Assembly (NCBI GenBank): GCA_002788515.1 | Contig: PFRJ01000049.1 | Location: forward strand, 1 to 43,228 | Source: Nitrosopumilales archaeon CG_4_9_14_0_2_um_filter_34_16 | GTDB lineage: Archaea; Thermoproteota; Nitrososphaeria; Nitrososphaerales; Nitrosopumilaceae | Direction: 5' to 3' | Length of the DNA: 43,228 nucleotides | Shown here: piece by piece, positions 9,033-16,920 of the stretch | Position numbering within the stretch: the first letter of the stretch is position 1 | How the letters are laid out: each line of letters starts with the position of its first letter | The notes under the pieces: model-generated | What the model saw: the letters and a program-made list of their open reading frames with translations, nothing else | Database searches by the model: none | Told to the model about the DNA's origin: nothing | Position numbers and translations under genes: made by a program

Positions 9033-9304
9033 AGACTACGTAATCAAGTATATTTTTTAACTGTTATTTGAAATCTACTTTTAATGAAAATTCTTTAATG
9101 TATTTAATTTAATTTTGAAAAATTCTTTTAAATTTGACAACAGAATATCCATTGATCGTAATTATATACCACAAAATTAAATGTGTTTTACACGTTCTTC
9201 AGAAAATTATGCCTATCTTGGAAGTATCCCTAAATTTAGAATTTGTGAAGAAATAAAAGATGAATAGGGAATTTTTTTAAATATAATAAATTAGTTTAAA
9301 AAAC

Positions 9305-9583
9305 ATGCAAGCTATCTGGAATGGAAAAATTATTGCCGAAAGCAATAACACTATAGTAGTTGAAGGAAATCATTATTTTCCATTTGATTCTATAAAAGAA
9401 GAATATTTTGAAAAAACCACATTTACTACTGTTTGTGGCTGGAAGGGGATGGCTAATTACTATTCAGTAACTGTTGATGGAAAAACTAACAAAGACTGTG
9501 CATGGTATTATGAAAAACCAAATGATGCAGCCACAAAAATCAAAGGAATGGTAGCATTTTGGAATGGCATTGAAATACGATAA
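9305..9583 (+). CDS. DUF427 family protein
   Basis: A 92-residue protein that fits the whole DUF427 pattern: A-x-W-N-G near the start, NHYFPFDSIKEEYF, a Cys-x-W-K-G turn (VCGWKGMANYYSV), and the ending AWYYEKPNDAATKIKGMVAFW. The family is widespread, the function is not established, and the fold is a small beta-rich domain. The promoter GGGAATTTTTTTAAATATA lies 20-38 nt upstream, giving a leaderless start. A 28-codon ATG ORF at 9181-9267 precedes it; I do not call it. Confidence 0.8.
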   Translation: MQAIWNGKIIAESNNTIVVEGNHYFPFDSIKEEYFEKTTFTTVCGWKGMANYYSVTVDGKTNKDCAWYYEKPNDAATKIKGMVAFWNGIEIR

Positions 9584-9715
9584 TTTACTCTGAGTTTATT
9601 GTAATTTAGTATGTTTTTTTATGGTAGCTAAAGACATTTGAATCATAAAGTGTGGATTTGATAAATTTTTAGATATGTTGTTTAGAATGATACGGCAAAA
9701 AACTTTTGAAAGAAA

Positions 9716-9856
9716 TTATTTTTCAAGATGTGATTCAATTTCTTTCTCATATGCGTCGGCTATCTCTAACGCATTTTTGATTATGTCTTCAAGAGTTTGA
9801 AACTCTTCATCCATCTTTCCAAAAAAATACTCTAGATCATTACTCGTATGATTCAT
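9716..9856 (-). CDS. Small acidic helical protein (46 aa), unknown
   Basis: A complete ATG-to-TAA frame of 47 codons. The product is rich in Glu/Asp and should form one or two helices (MDEEFQTLEDIIKNALEIAD, then AYEKEIESHLEK). It has no Cys and no membrane segment. A strong promoter-like element (9886-9908) at leaderless spacing supports expression. Function unknown; a small adaptor or toxin-antitoxin-like role is possible but there is no partner gene. Confidence 0.5.
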   Translation of the reverse strand: MNHTSNDLEYFFGKMDEEFQTLEDIIKNALEIADAYEKEIESHLEK

Positions 9857-9885
9857 TCGTAACATAGAAATACTATGATAAAATC

Positions 9886-9908
9886 GTATATAACCAAATT
9901 CCCAAATC
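9886..9908 (-). promoter_or_regulatory. Promoter of the 46-aa ORF
   Basis: The minus strand reads ATTTGGGAATTTGG followed by TTATATACG, a good TATA box centred about 33 nt before the ATG at 9856. Confidence 0.55.
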
Positions 9909-9987
9909 TAATTAAATAAAAATTAAAAAAGAAAATAGAATATCTTTTGAAAACTAAATATGATAATTAAATACTCATTATAACATA

Positions 9988-10170
9988 ATGAAAAAAATTA
10001 ACAGTTCGTTTAGAGATAGAGTTTTTTTAATAGGAGCAGTTTGTTTAGTCATAATTTTTTTATTGGATTTTTTTAGAATAAATCTAACAAATAATGTTAC
10101 TGTAATCGTAGTAATTGGATCTGTGATGGTTATTATCATGTATATACAAAATACTGTTAAAAAAATCTAA
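9988..10170 (+). CDS. Small two-helix membrane protein, unknown
   Basis: A 60-residue product with a basic N-terminus, two hydrophobic helices (about 12-30 and 37-54) and a basic C-terminus, so both ends probably face the cytoplasm. I recognise no family. A TATA-like AATTAAATA lies about 20-25 nt upstream of the ATG. It is flanked by the 46-aa ORF promoter and the convergent flavoprotein gene. Confidence 0.5.
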   Translation: MKKINSSFRDRVFLIGAVCLVIIFLLDFFRINLTNNVTVIVVIGSVMVIIMYIQNTVKKI

Positions 10171-10218
10171 TATTTGTTTAAAGTTTTTTTAGATTATTTT
10201 ATGTGTTCATCCCGCATA

Positions 10219-10812
10219 TCATTTCCTTTCTATATGTAATGACTGTGCTTTTCTACCCGGATGTGTAATTTTTTCTTTTGATAATTTACGACCTAAGACA
10301 ATTTCTGACATTTCCACACTGCGTTTGATCAGATCCTTTGCACCTTCTTTAAGATCTGAACTATTCTTAACATAATCTACGTTTTTTTCCATGTCCTCTG
10401 CTGACCATCCTCTGGAATGAGCAATGTACGGAAACGGAGGAAATGCGAATCCTAACTCTGCAAAAAATCCCAACATGTGCCCTGCAACATCTTGAATATT
10501 ATCTTGTCCACCAGTAATGATGAATGCTGCAACTTTGTTTTGAATTAATACTTTATCTGCAATAGTTATTTGATTCTGAATACAGTTCATTCTCTCTGCC
10601 ATTTTGTAATATAGTGAACTTGCCGCACCCCATCTTATTGGTGTTGATACTATTATTACATCACCCCAATGAATTAGAGATTCATAAACTTGAACAAGCT
10701 GATCTGTATCATCCATCTGAGTGATGGAACATGGCCATGTACACGCTGAAGCACTTTTAGAATAATATCCCTCGCAAGATCTAAATTTCAAATCATTTAG
10801 TTTGATCAACAT
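10219..10812 (-). CDS. Flavodoxin-fold NAD(P)H/FMN oxidoreductase, N-terminus lost to a frameshift
   Basis: From the first ATG the 197-residue product has the later part of an NADPH-dependent FMN reductase: a Cys-containing FRSCEGYYSKSASAC segment, VIIVSTPIRWGAAS (substrate and flavin loop), AAFIITGGQDNIQDVAGHML, and a C-terminal extension. The missing first strand and phosphate loop are present upstream: the tail of the Rieske ORF reads KIRVVGISTTIMDQK, and in the other frame it continues NPRYSTSDKLLEIAID directly into this ORF. A one-base change in the six-base A run (10889-10894) joins both into one polypeptide of about 367 residues. I infer a Rieske-flavodoxin fusion broken by a real mutation, a sequencing error, or a programmed -1 shift. 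Confidence 0.75.
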   Translation of the reverse strand: MLIKLNDLKFRSCEGYYSKSASACTWPCSITQMDDTDQLVQVYESLIHWGDVIIVSTPIRWGAASSLYYKMAERMNCIQNQITIADKVLIQNKVAAFIITGGQDNIQDVAGHMLGFFAELGFAFPPFPYIAHSRGWSAEDMEKNVDYVKNSSDLKEGAKDLIKRSVEMSEIVLGRKLSKEKITHPGRKAQSLHIERK

Positions 10813-10844
10813 AGTTTCTACGCCTAATTCTTTTTTTGCATAAT

Positions 10845-11321
10845 CTATTGCAATTTCAAGAAGTTTGTCTGACGTTGAATATCTAGGATTTTTTGATCCA
10901 TAATCGTAGTTGATATTCCAACAACCCGTATTTTCCCTTCCTCTCGTTTGATTTTTCTTGCTAACGGATGTGGTGTATGCGGTGTTTTATGTCTGGTTGT
11001 GATTGATTCGGTATTGATGTAAAGAACACCATCTTCAATTTTTAATTCGTATTGTGGTACTTTGTCTTGTTCAAATCCTGGCTCTCCAAAACCTTTTGTT
11101 CTGTGAAATTTCCAATTATGCCAAGGACATACTATGTATTCACCATCAAGACAACCTTGTCCTAATGGCCCTCCAACATGATTACAAATATTTGATATTG
11201 CTCCGAACTTGTCATTTTGATATGACAATGCTATTTGAATATTGTTTATGGTGATTTCTCTCAACGGTGGAATTTTAAAATCTTCCACATCTCCTATTTT
11301 GTACCAATTTTGATCAGCCAA
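10845..11321 (-). CDS. Rieske [2Fe-2S] domain protein, fused upstream half
   Basis: A Rieske ferredoxin domain fills residues 1-110, with ligands C46-x-H48 (CNHVGG) and C65-x2-H68 (CPWHNW), typical of soluble Rieske ferredoxins and dioxygenase components. After a basic linker (about 112-128) the protein enters KIRVVGIS, which is the first strand of a flavodoxin fold, not Rieske sequence, then runs into a premature stop after a six-A run. The start is a TTG (TTG-GCT-GAT) with a TATA-like TATTTTTAAG about 30 nt upstream. The likely role is cytoplasmic electron transfer between the [2Fe-2S] cluster and the flavin of the downstream half. Confidence 0.8.
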   Translation of the reverse strand: MADQNWYKIGDVEDFKIPPLREITINNIQIALSYQNDKFGAISNICNHVGGPLGQGCLDGEYIVCPWHNWKFHRTKGFGEPGFEQDKVPQYELKIEDGVLYINTESITTRHKTPHTPHPLARKIKREEGKIRVVGISTTIMDQKILDIQRQTNFLKLQ

Positions 11322-11497
11322 TTTCTACACACCAATAAAGTTCCTATCTTAAAAATACTAAGATCACTTCAATAGAATCTGCAAATACCTGTGATTTGAA
11401 TATGTTATGAGATATCATGAAAAACATTACTATGCAAAAAACATCTGAGATATTTCAATGGATAATTTTTTTTGCATCATCCTATTACAAGAAAAGT

Positions 11498-11519
11498 CTA
11501 TTTAACCAAATTCCCAAAT
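11498..11519 (-). promoter_or_regulatory. Orphan promoter-like element
   Basis: The minus strand reads ATTTGGGAATTTGG then TTAAATAG, a near-perfect copy of the recurrent promoter. It is 180 nt from the Rieske start, which has its own TATA box. Expected initiation near 11476-11480 coincides with two adjacent ATG codons opening a 16-codon frame (11430-11480). It may drive a micropeptide, a leader RNA or an sRNA. Confidence 0.4.
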
Positions 11520-11602
11520 CTATTGAAAATATGCTAAAATTAAAAATTACAATTTTTTGATTTGGATAAATTCTTTTTAAGTAAAATTCAATTTTATTTT
11601 CA

Positions 11603-12898
11603 ATGAATAAGAGTCTAAAATATTTAGCAATACTGGCTTTGATACCTTTGTTTACAGCAGGTTTGGCTTCAAATTACTTTACTGAAGCTGATGCTGCAAC
11701 TAAAAGTCAAGGAAGTGAAGCCGCTGGGCGAGTAGGTATAAACTCATTTGGTTCTGCCAATAATGGTATTGTTTGTGGAGATGTTCTCTGCAAAGATTAT
11801 CCTGGTGGCAAAGCTGGATGGGAAGCAGATCAAGGAAAATCAAAAACTACTGTGATTCCACAATCTACTGAAAAAACAACTACAACTCCAAAAGCAGATA
11901 CAACTAAAACAGATGTAACAGAAAAAGATCCAGATTCAGTTCTTAGACTGTCAAGAGCAAATGTTCCGGCTGAAATTCCAATGCATAAGGGATTCTACAA
12001 CGGTGGTGAAGTGTACTATATCATCACTGATTCTAGTGATGCCATGCATGCAGATACAATTTCAAAGAAACAAGGTTGGAAAGTAGAACTTGCTCCTATT
12101 TTGGCAAAAGCTCCAGCAGCAGCACTGTCTAAAACATACATGTTTGTAAATGGTGTTAGCGGTGATGGTGTACATGGTTTCCAAGGTGAAGTATTCACAA
12201 GCACTCCTTCACAACCAGATGTGTATAGTGCATTAACATCACATGTACATGTTACATGGAATGACGGAAAACAGCCAAAAGTGCTTGATTCTGAAGCAAA
12301 AATTCTAACTGCAGTTAAAAACGGTGATGTCACACTTACCGAAGTATCTGTAGTTTTAAACATGCCTCAGATCGTGTGGCCTGATGGTCAGATGACAGTC
12401 AAAGAAGACAAGACATTAACTGATGAAACACCTTATGGTGGCGGTCAGGTTCTTGATATTGACAAAAAGAACAAGACTGTAACGTTTATAGCTCATCGTG
12501 GATGGGGTCCAGACGGTAGAACTATCTATTACATTGTAACAGATGCTACTCCTAGCGATCCTGCCGGAATGATGGGTGTTGTAAGTGCACCAACATCAGC
12601 TAGTTTGATTGCCAATGCAGCAGCAGTAGACTTGTATCAATTCAAAAACGGTCTGAAAGGTACTGGTCCTATGGGATTCCAACCCGGAATTGCAGCAGGA
12701 GCTCCAGGGGATGCAAACTATTCACCTATGTGGAGAATCTTCATGATAGGCTGGAATGATCCTTCTAGTGCACAATTACTAGAAACAATTGATGACATGA
12801 ATGCGTACAAAAAAGCTGGTCTGATTGACATCGGTATTGCTCGTCCAATGGATAGTGATCATATTGTTAACTGTCCATTTATTGATCCATTCCAATAG
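11603..12898 (+). CDS. Secreted protein with two tandem homologous domains, unknown function
   Basis: A 431-residue protein with a signal peptide (about 1-31, EADAA end), a short Cys pair (CGDVLC), a Thr/Lys-rich linker (about 78-110) and two related domains. Domain 1 (about 130-255) contains GGEVYYIITDSSD and YSALTSHVHVTWNDG. Domain 2 (about 275-425) contains GRTIYYIVTDATPSD and YSPMWRIFMIGWNDP. The repeated blocks come in the same order, so this is an internal duplication. It resembles conserved hypothetical extracellular proteins of ammonia-oxidising archaea. The codon use and strong terminator suggest high expression (inference). TTTTTAAG about 25 nt upstream gives a leaderless start. Confidence 0.8.
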   Translation: MNKSLKYLAILALIPLFTAGLASNYFTEADAATKSQGSEAAGRVGINSFGSANNGIVCGDVLCKDYPGGKAGWEADQGKSKTTVIPQSTEKTTTTPKADTTKTDVTEKDPDSVLRLSRANVPAEIPMHKGFYNGGEVYYIITDSSDAMHADTISKKQGWKVELAPILAKAPAAALSKTYMFVNGVSGDGVHGFQGEVFTSTPSQPDVYSALTSHVHVTWNDGKQPKVLDSEAKILTAVKNGDVTLTEVSVVLNMPQIVWPDGQMTVKEDKTLTDETPYGGGQVLDIDKKNKTVTFIAHRGWGPDGRTIYYIVTDATPSDPAGMMGVVSAPTSASLIANAAAVDLYQFKNGLKGTGPMGFQPGIAAGAPGDANYSPMWRIFMIGWNDPSSAQLLETIDDMNAYKKAGLIDIGIARPMDSDHIVNCPFIDPFQ

Positions 12899-12907
12899 GA
12901 TCTTCAA

Positions 12908-12967
12908 TTCTTTTTTCTATTTTTTATTTTTGTGTATGTATTGTACGTGTATCACAATACATACACA
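12908..12967 (+). terminator. T-tract plus perfect 14-bp hairpin
   Basis: A T-rich tract (12909-12930) begins just after the stop of the secreted-protein gene. It is followed by TGTGTATGTATTGT (12931-12944), a 9-nt loop and the exact inverse complement (12954-12967). T tracts terminate archaeal transcription; the hairpin may protect the 3' end. Confidence 0.6.
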
Positions 12968-13113
12968 AATGAACAATTGTCTAGATAATCTCGTACAAAT
13001 CTAGCATTCTTGCTATGTTTTACCAGAATTTAACCAAATATCCAAAACTATGTAATTTTATCTGTTAATGTTATGTTTGATTTTTAATTTGGAAGAATTG
13101 TTTAATATTCTAA

Positions 13114-14259
13114 ATGCAATTTTATACTAATTTGAATCAAAAACTTGTTATTCCTGTAATTGGATTATCTGTAGTAATAATTGCGACTTTTTTAATATTT
13201 TCTAACCTACAATTGTCTCCTATTGATTCTGCATCGGATGAAACAGTTTCTATTGTTATGTCAGAACCAAATGAGCCAACATATACTATGATGGAAACAA
13301 ATGGACAAAAACACATCATCCCACTTGATAAAATTCGTGGTGGTGGTCCTCCAAAAGATGGAATTCCCTCAATTGACAATCCTGTATTTACAGATATTTC
13401 TGGTTCTAATTTTATGTCTGATTCTGATATAGTGATTGGTTTAGAGATTAATGGTGATGCAAAAGCTTACCCACTGTTCATTTTAGTTTGGCATGAAATT
13501 GTAAATGATAAAGTAGGAGAAACTCCCGTTTCAGTAACTTATTGTCCATTATGTTATACAAGTCAGGTTTTTGAGAGAATTCTTGATGGAAGAGAAGTAG
13601 AGTTTGGAACTTCTGGAAAATTATACAACAGTAATTTGTTAATGTATGACAGATTAACAGAATCCTATTGGAGTCAAAGTTTGGGCATGGCCGTAACTGG
13701 TCCTTTGTCAGGATCTCAACTAAAGACAATCCCATTTGATCTGATTACCTGGGGGGATTGGAAGAGACTTCATTCGGATACACTTGTATTGACAACTGAC
13801 ACTGGGCATATTCGTTCGTATGCTACTGATCCGTACGGAAATTATTACAGCGAACCAAGAATAATGTTTCCAGTAGAAAACAGTGATGATAGAATGCATC
13901 CAAAAGAGATAATCATTGGATTCAATGAAGATGATATCTACAAGGCTTACAAACAAGATGACATTGAATCTGACAAAGCCATAAATGATTTTGTAGGTCT
14001 AACCCCAATAGTGTTGATATCTGAACATGATCAGAATTCTAGGATTTTTCAAAGAACTGTAGATGGTAAACTTTTGAGATTTCTTTACGATGATGGCATG
14101 TTAGTTGATTCTGAGACAAAATCTATGTGGACATATGACGGCATGGCCATTTCTGGTCCTATGGCTGGAAGTATTCTGCAACGAATGCCAATACATCCGG
14201 GATTCTGGTTTGAATGGGTTGCATTTCACCCTGACACCATTGTATATGGTGAATCCTAA
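13114..14259 (+). CDS. DUF3179 domain protein, membrane-anchored or secreted
   Basis: A 381-residue protein with an N-terminal hydrophobic segment (about 10-30) and then a DUF3179 domain. Recognisable blocks are DIVIGLEINGDAKAYPL, HEIVNDKVGETPVSVTYCPL, the C-P-L-C pair, FGTSGKLYNSNLLMYDR, ESYWSQ and GPLSGSQL. The C-terminal part repeats a weaker version of the same blocks (FLYDDGMLVDSETKSMW, then GPMAGS). The family function is unknown; members are extracytoplasmic and often sit near redox or metal genes. It forms a unit with the next gene, whose GTG start follows the stop without a gap. Confidence 0.85.
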   Translation: MQFYTNLNQKLVIPVIGLSVVIIATFLIFSNLQLSPIDSASDETVSIVMSEPNEPTYTMMETNGQKHIIPLDKIRGGGPPKDGIPSIDNPVFTDISGSNFMSDSDIVIGLEINGDAKAYPLFILVWHEIVNDKVGETPVSVTYCPLCYTSQVFERILDGREVEFGTSGKLYNSNLLMYDRLTESYWSQSLGMAVTGPLSGSQLKTIPFDLITWGDWKRLHSDTLVLTTDTGHIRSYATDPYGNYYSEPRIMFPVENSDDRMHPKEIIIGFNEDDIYKAYKQDDIESDKAINDFVGLTPIVLISEHDQNSRIFQRTVDGKLLRFLYDDGMLVDSETKSMWTYDGMAISGPMAGSILQRMPIHPGFWFEWVAFHPDTIVYGES

Positions 14260-14760
14260 GTGACACCAGTAAAAAAAGCAGTTATTGCTGGCATCCTTAC
14301 AGTTACAGTATATCTTATTGTGGTAGTTGTTACTACACCTGCTCTAGAACCTTTAGATGCCATCAACGCCGCATTCCAACTAAATTCAATAGTGATTATT
14401 GGAATGGGATTTGGATTTGGCATTCAGATATTTCTTTCAGAAAAAAGTAAGATGCTTGGCTGCAAACTAGATGTAAAAAAGAAATCTTTTATGGGAAATT
14501 CTGGAAGTACTGCTGCTACTTCCTTTTTTTCATTTTTCTCCCTAGTACCGCTTGGCTGTTGTGGTTGGTGGCTGTATGCATTATCTTTACTTCCAAGTGT
14601 AGTTGGAACAGGCGTATCTGCAGTATTAATTGAATATAGTCAGGCTCTATCTTATTTTGGATTGGTGATAATTTTTTCATTTAATGGATTGACTGCATAC
14701 AAATTATACAAGGAAAAAAAGTTACAAACATTAAACAATATTAAAAATCAAGAAACCTGA
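14260..14760 (+). CDS. Four-helix membrane protein with Cys-Cys-Gly motif
   Basis: A 166-residue membrane protein with helices at about 7-28, 40-58, 80-108 and 120-152. The GTG start directly abuts the DUF3179 stop, implying translational coupling. A Gly-Cys-Cys-Gly motif lies in the middle of the third helix, after a Ser/Gly-rich entry (GNSGSTAATSFF). The gene at 16393 has the same layout with an Ala-Cys-Ser-Cys-Gly motif at the equivalent place, so the two are probable distant paralogs. Paired membrane cysteines suggest metal transport or thiol-disulfide exchange (inference); MerT-like transporters are a possible analogy, not a demonstrated match. Confidence 0.7.
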   Translation: MTPVKKAVIAGILTVTVYLIVVVVTTPALEPLDAINAAFQLNSIVIIGMGFGFGIQIFLSEKSKMLGCKLDVKKKSFMGNSGSTAATSFFSFFSLVPLGCCGWWLYALSLLPSVVGTGVSAVLIEYSQALSYFGLVIIFSFNGLTAYKLYKEKKLQTLNNIKNQET

Positions 14761-14951
14761 TTGCAACTTCCACATCCATTTTTCCTTGTACCAAACCAGA
14801 TTAATCCTGCTGGTAAAGTTACATAAAGCATTATAGAGTTAGGAATTCCCCATAACGTATTATTTCCAATGACATATCCTAATGTTATTACTATCATCAT
14901 GCTAAGCGCAACAACGCCTGAAATTTTATTAATTATGTCTTTATTATTCAA
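14748..14951 (-). CDS. Small membrane protein with C-terminal Cys-Gly-Ser-Cys
   Basis: A 67-residue protein with two hydrophobic helices (about 10-29 and 38-55) and a tail with a C-G-S-C motif that could bind a metal or act as a dithiol. The TTG start is supported by ATTAAATATC about 25 nt upstream, preceded by CTGGGTATT. Its 3' end overlaps the convergent gene at 14260-14760 by 13 nt. Function unknown; the neighbourhood of membrane CCG/CSCG proteins and a DsbA-like protein points to thiol or metal handling. Confidence 0.55.
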   Translation of the reverse strand: MNNKDIINKISGVVALSMMIVITLGYVIGNNTLWGIPNSIMLYVTLPAGLIWFGTRKNGCGSCNQVS

Positions 14952-14994
14952 CTACTGTTTTCATCAATTATCGATATTTAATAAAATACCCAGA

Positions 14995-15153
14995 TCAATT
15001 TTTAAACCCACATGAATCACAATCAAATTTCTTTTTAGGTTTGTGAGCTTTTTCGATATGACGCATTGTTCTTTCAGGATCTGAAAATTTCATATCGCAT
15101 TTTGGACAAATATTGCCTACGATGATCTCTTTTTTACGTGATAGAAATCCCAT
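14995..15153 (-). CDS. Small C2H2 zinc-finger protein (52 aa)
   Basis: An ATG-to-TGA frame of 53 codons. The product has a classical C-x2-C-x12-H-x4-H finger (CPKCDMKF ... RHIEKAH), a basic KPKKK stretch and a second Cys pair near the C-terminus (CDSC). The promoter TTGGGGAAATTGTTTTATT lies about 27 nt before the ATG. It is probably a DNA- or RNA-binding mini-protein. The finger has the same spacing as the one inside the NDH-2 fusion at 2287-4194. A 26-codon ORF (15229-15309, plus strand) in the spacer that follows is too weak to call. Confidence 0.65.
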   Translation of the reverse strand: MGFLSRKKEIIVGNICPKCDMKFSDPERTMRHIEKAHKPKKKFDCDSCGFKN

Positions 15154-15354
15154 TACTTTTGTAAATTATGTCCCAATAAAACAATTTCCCCAATTGTTTT
15201 GAATAAACATTTTAGTTTTATTTAATAAATGGAAAATAATCAATTGCATGCACAAATGTTGAACACATATGTGAACTATCATCCTGAACTTGAATGTGAA
15301 AATAAATGATGGAATTTTGGTAAATTCTTTTAAACATGTTACCAAAGTAATCTC

Positions 15355-16059
15355 GTGACTAAGAGAAATCGAAAATCAGATTCATCTGGAAATCCTAAAT
15401 CTAAATTCATACTGCTTGGAATAGTTGGAGCAATAGTCGTTGCTGGAATATCTTTTGTTGCTATGAATCCAGATATGATAACTGTTGATGATTCTCAGAG
15501 CACTCATTTGTCACTTGATACTAGAAATGGCTCTCCTGTACTTGGCTCTCCAGATGCACCTGTAACTATAGTTGAATTTGGTGATTATCAATGTCCTTTT
15601 TGCAAGAAATGGAATACAACCTCAAAGCCTGCAATTGTGAAAAATCTCATTGAAACTGGTAAGGCAAATTTGATATACGTAGATCTTGCAATAATTGGGC
15701 CTGACTCTATCAAAGCACATGCTGGAAGTTACTGTGCAGACGAGCAAGGACTCTATTGGAAATACCATGATTATTTGTATGCAAATCAAGGACATGAAAA
15801 TAATGGATGGGTAAATCAGAATAATCTCAAATCCTTGGTGTCAGGAATTGATAGTATGGATGTAGATCAATTCTCTACATGTCTTGATTCTGGAAAATAT
15901 GAGAAAAGGGTGAATGACAATACAAAAATTGCAAAAGAATCTGGAGCTCGTTCTACCCCATCATTTATTGTAATTGGACCTTCAGGAAATGCAATATCGG
16001 TAACTGGCGCTCAACCATATGGTGTATTCCAACAAATCGTTGATGATATGATTGCTTGA
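15355..16059 (+). CDS. DsbA-like membrane-anchored thiol oxidoreductase
   Basis: A 234-residue protein: basic N-terminus, one membrane helix (about 18-37), then a thioredoxin-fold DsbA-type domain. The active-site pair is C80-P-F-C83 in FGDYQCPFCKKW, and the cis-Pro loop is in RSTPSFIV near the C-terminus. The CPFC dipeptide and the helical insert fit DsbA/DSBA_3 proteins that form or shuffle disulfides outside the membrane. The GTG start is chosen because TTTTAAAC lies about 25 nt upstream (leaderless). Two extra Cys (in YCADEQ and STCLDS) could form a structural disulfide. Confidence 0.85.
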   Translation: MTKRNRKSDSSGNPKSKFILLGIVGAIVVAGISFVAMNPDMITVDDSQSTHLSLDTRNGSPVLGSPDAPVTIVEFGDYQCPFCKKWNTTSKPAIVKNLIETGKANLIYVDLAIIGPDSIKAHAGSYCADEQGLYWKYHDYLYANQGHENNGWVNQNNLKSLVSGIDSMDVDQFSTCLDSGKYEKRVNDNTKIAKESGARSTPSFIVIGPSGNAISVTGAQPYGVFQQIVDDMIA

Positions 16060-16126
16060 ATGTAATGTCAATACTGAAATGGAAAAAGACTCTATACTTG
16101 TAATTAATTTTGAACTGTGAGAATAA

Positions 16127-16237
16127 ATGAAATCAAAGAAAAAACAATTTTGCGGGTATTGTCCTGAAGACAAATGCTTGATAGATTGTAAAATTTGTAA
16201 TCCAAATAAATTTGGTAACTCTAACTGTGATTGTTAA
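16127..16237 (+). CDS. Cys-rich mini-protein (36 aa, 7 Cys)
   Basis: A complete ATG-to-TAA frame. The peptide has a basic start (MKSKKKQF) followed by Cys at 9, 12, 17, 21, 24, 34 and 36, in C-x2-C, C-x3-C-x2-C and C-x-C spacings that suit metal binding. It is too short for the usual gene callers. It lies 67 nt after the DsbA-like gene and before the CSCG membrane protein. It could be a metallothionein-like or zinc/copper-binding peptide (inference). Confidence 0.55.
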   Translation: MKSKKKQFCGYCPEDKCLIDCKICNPNKFGNSNCDC

Positions 16238-16392
16238 ACGTTTTACGGATATTATTTTTGAACGAACTTTCAATTATTGGATGGAGATAATAATATGAAT
16301 ATTAGGTAAAATGTTTTAATATAATTCAAATTTTAAATTAATTCAGATATGTTACTGTATCAGTATTTGTAATGCATTGATAGTGAATTAAT

Positions 16393-16872
16393 ATGCAACA
16401 AATAATTAAAATAATTTTCTCTGATTCAAAATACATAGTTTTATCTGCTGTGATTTTTACCGTCATGATAATTGGCCTATTATTGATATCTGAATATATT
16501 TTCCTGGAACCCTACGTGACAGGTCACATCCCTAAAGGAACCGAATTTGGTTTTTCCTTAATTATCGTACTTTCAGGATTATCTGCACTAGTAATTCCAA
16601 TGAATATTTATCGAATCAATGTAATGAGAACATCGAAGAGGAAAATTGGAGGGAGTGTATTTGGTTCTCTGTTTGGTGCGGCAGCAGGTGCATGTAGCTG
16701 TGGGCCAATTGGGTTTGCAGTAATTTCTACATTTGGAACAATTGGTGCTACAACATCTGCATTTCTTACGAATTATGAGTTACCAATTAGAATTGCTGCT
16801 ATTGCTTTGTTGATATTGACACTATACACCACTCAAAGATCACTTAGAATGGAATGTAAAATTCTACAATGA
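16393..16872 (+). CDS. Membrane protein with Ala-Cys-Ser-Cys-Gly motif
   Basis: A 159-residue protein with four membrane segments (about 14-34, 48-68, 85-115 and 128-148). The third contains GACSCGP. The preceding GGSVFGSLFGAAA entry, the position of the motif and the single helix after it mirror the protein at 14260-14760, with its GCCG motif. The two look like distant members of one family. The role is unknown; a membrane dithiol used for metal passage or redox exchange with the adjacent DsbA-like protein is an inference. Confidence 0.65.
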   Translation: MQQIIKIIFSDSKYIVLSAVIFTVMIIGLLLISEYIFLEPYVTGHIPKGTEFGFSLIIVLSGLSALVIPMNIYRINVMRTSKRKIGGSVFGSLFGAAAGACSCGPIGFAVISTFGTIGATTSAFLTNYELPIRIAAIALLILTLYTTQRSLRMECKILQ

Positions 16873-16901
16873 GTATTCAAATTTCTTAATTCAATTACTA
16901 T

Positions 16902-16920
16902 ATCACATTAATAACGTGAT
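16902..16920. repeat. Near-palindromic 19-bp site
   Basis: ATCACATTA and TAACGTGAT flank a single A, a 9-1-9 inverted repeat with one mismatch. It is just downstream of the CSCG membrane gene. It could be an operator or a 3' element. A 35-codon ORF (16919-17026) starts at its right end but has no other support. Confidence 0.3.

Noticed and set aside
9181-9267. 28-codon ORF before the DUF427 gene
   Set aside because: Short, no promoter of the recurrent type, and could arise by chance in AT-rich DNA.
14995-15309. Mobile or phage origin for the small zinc-protein genes
   Set aside because: They use the same promoter type and base composition as neighbours and have no flanking repeats or integrase.
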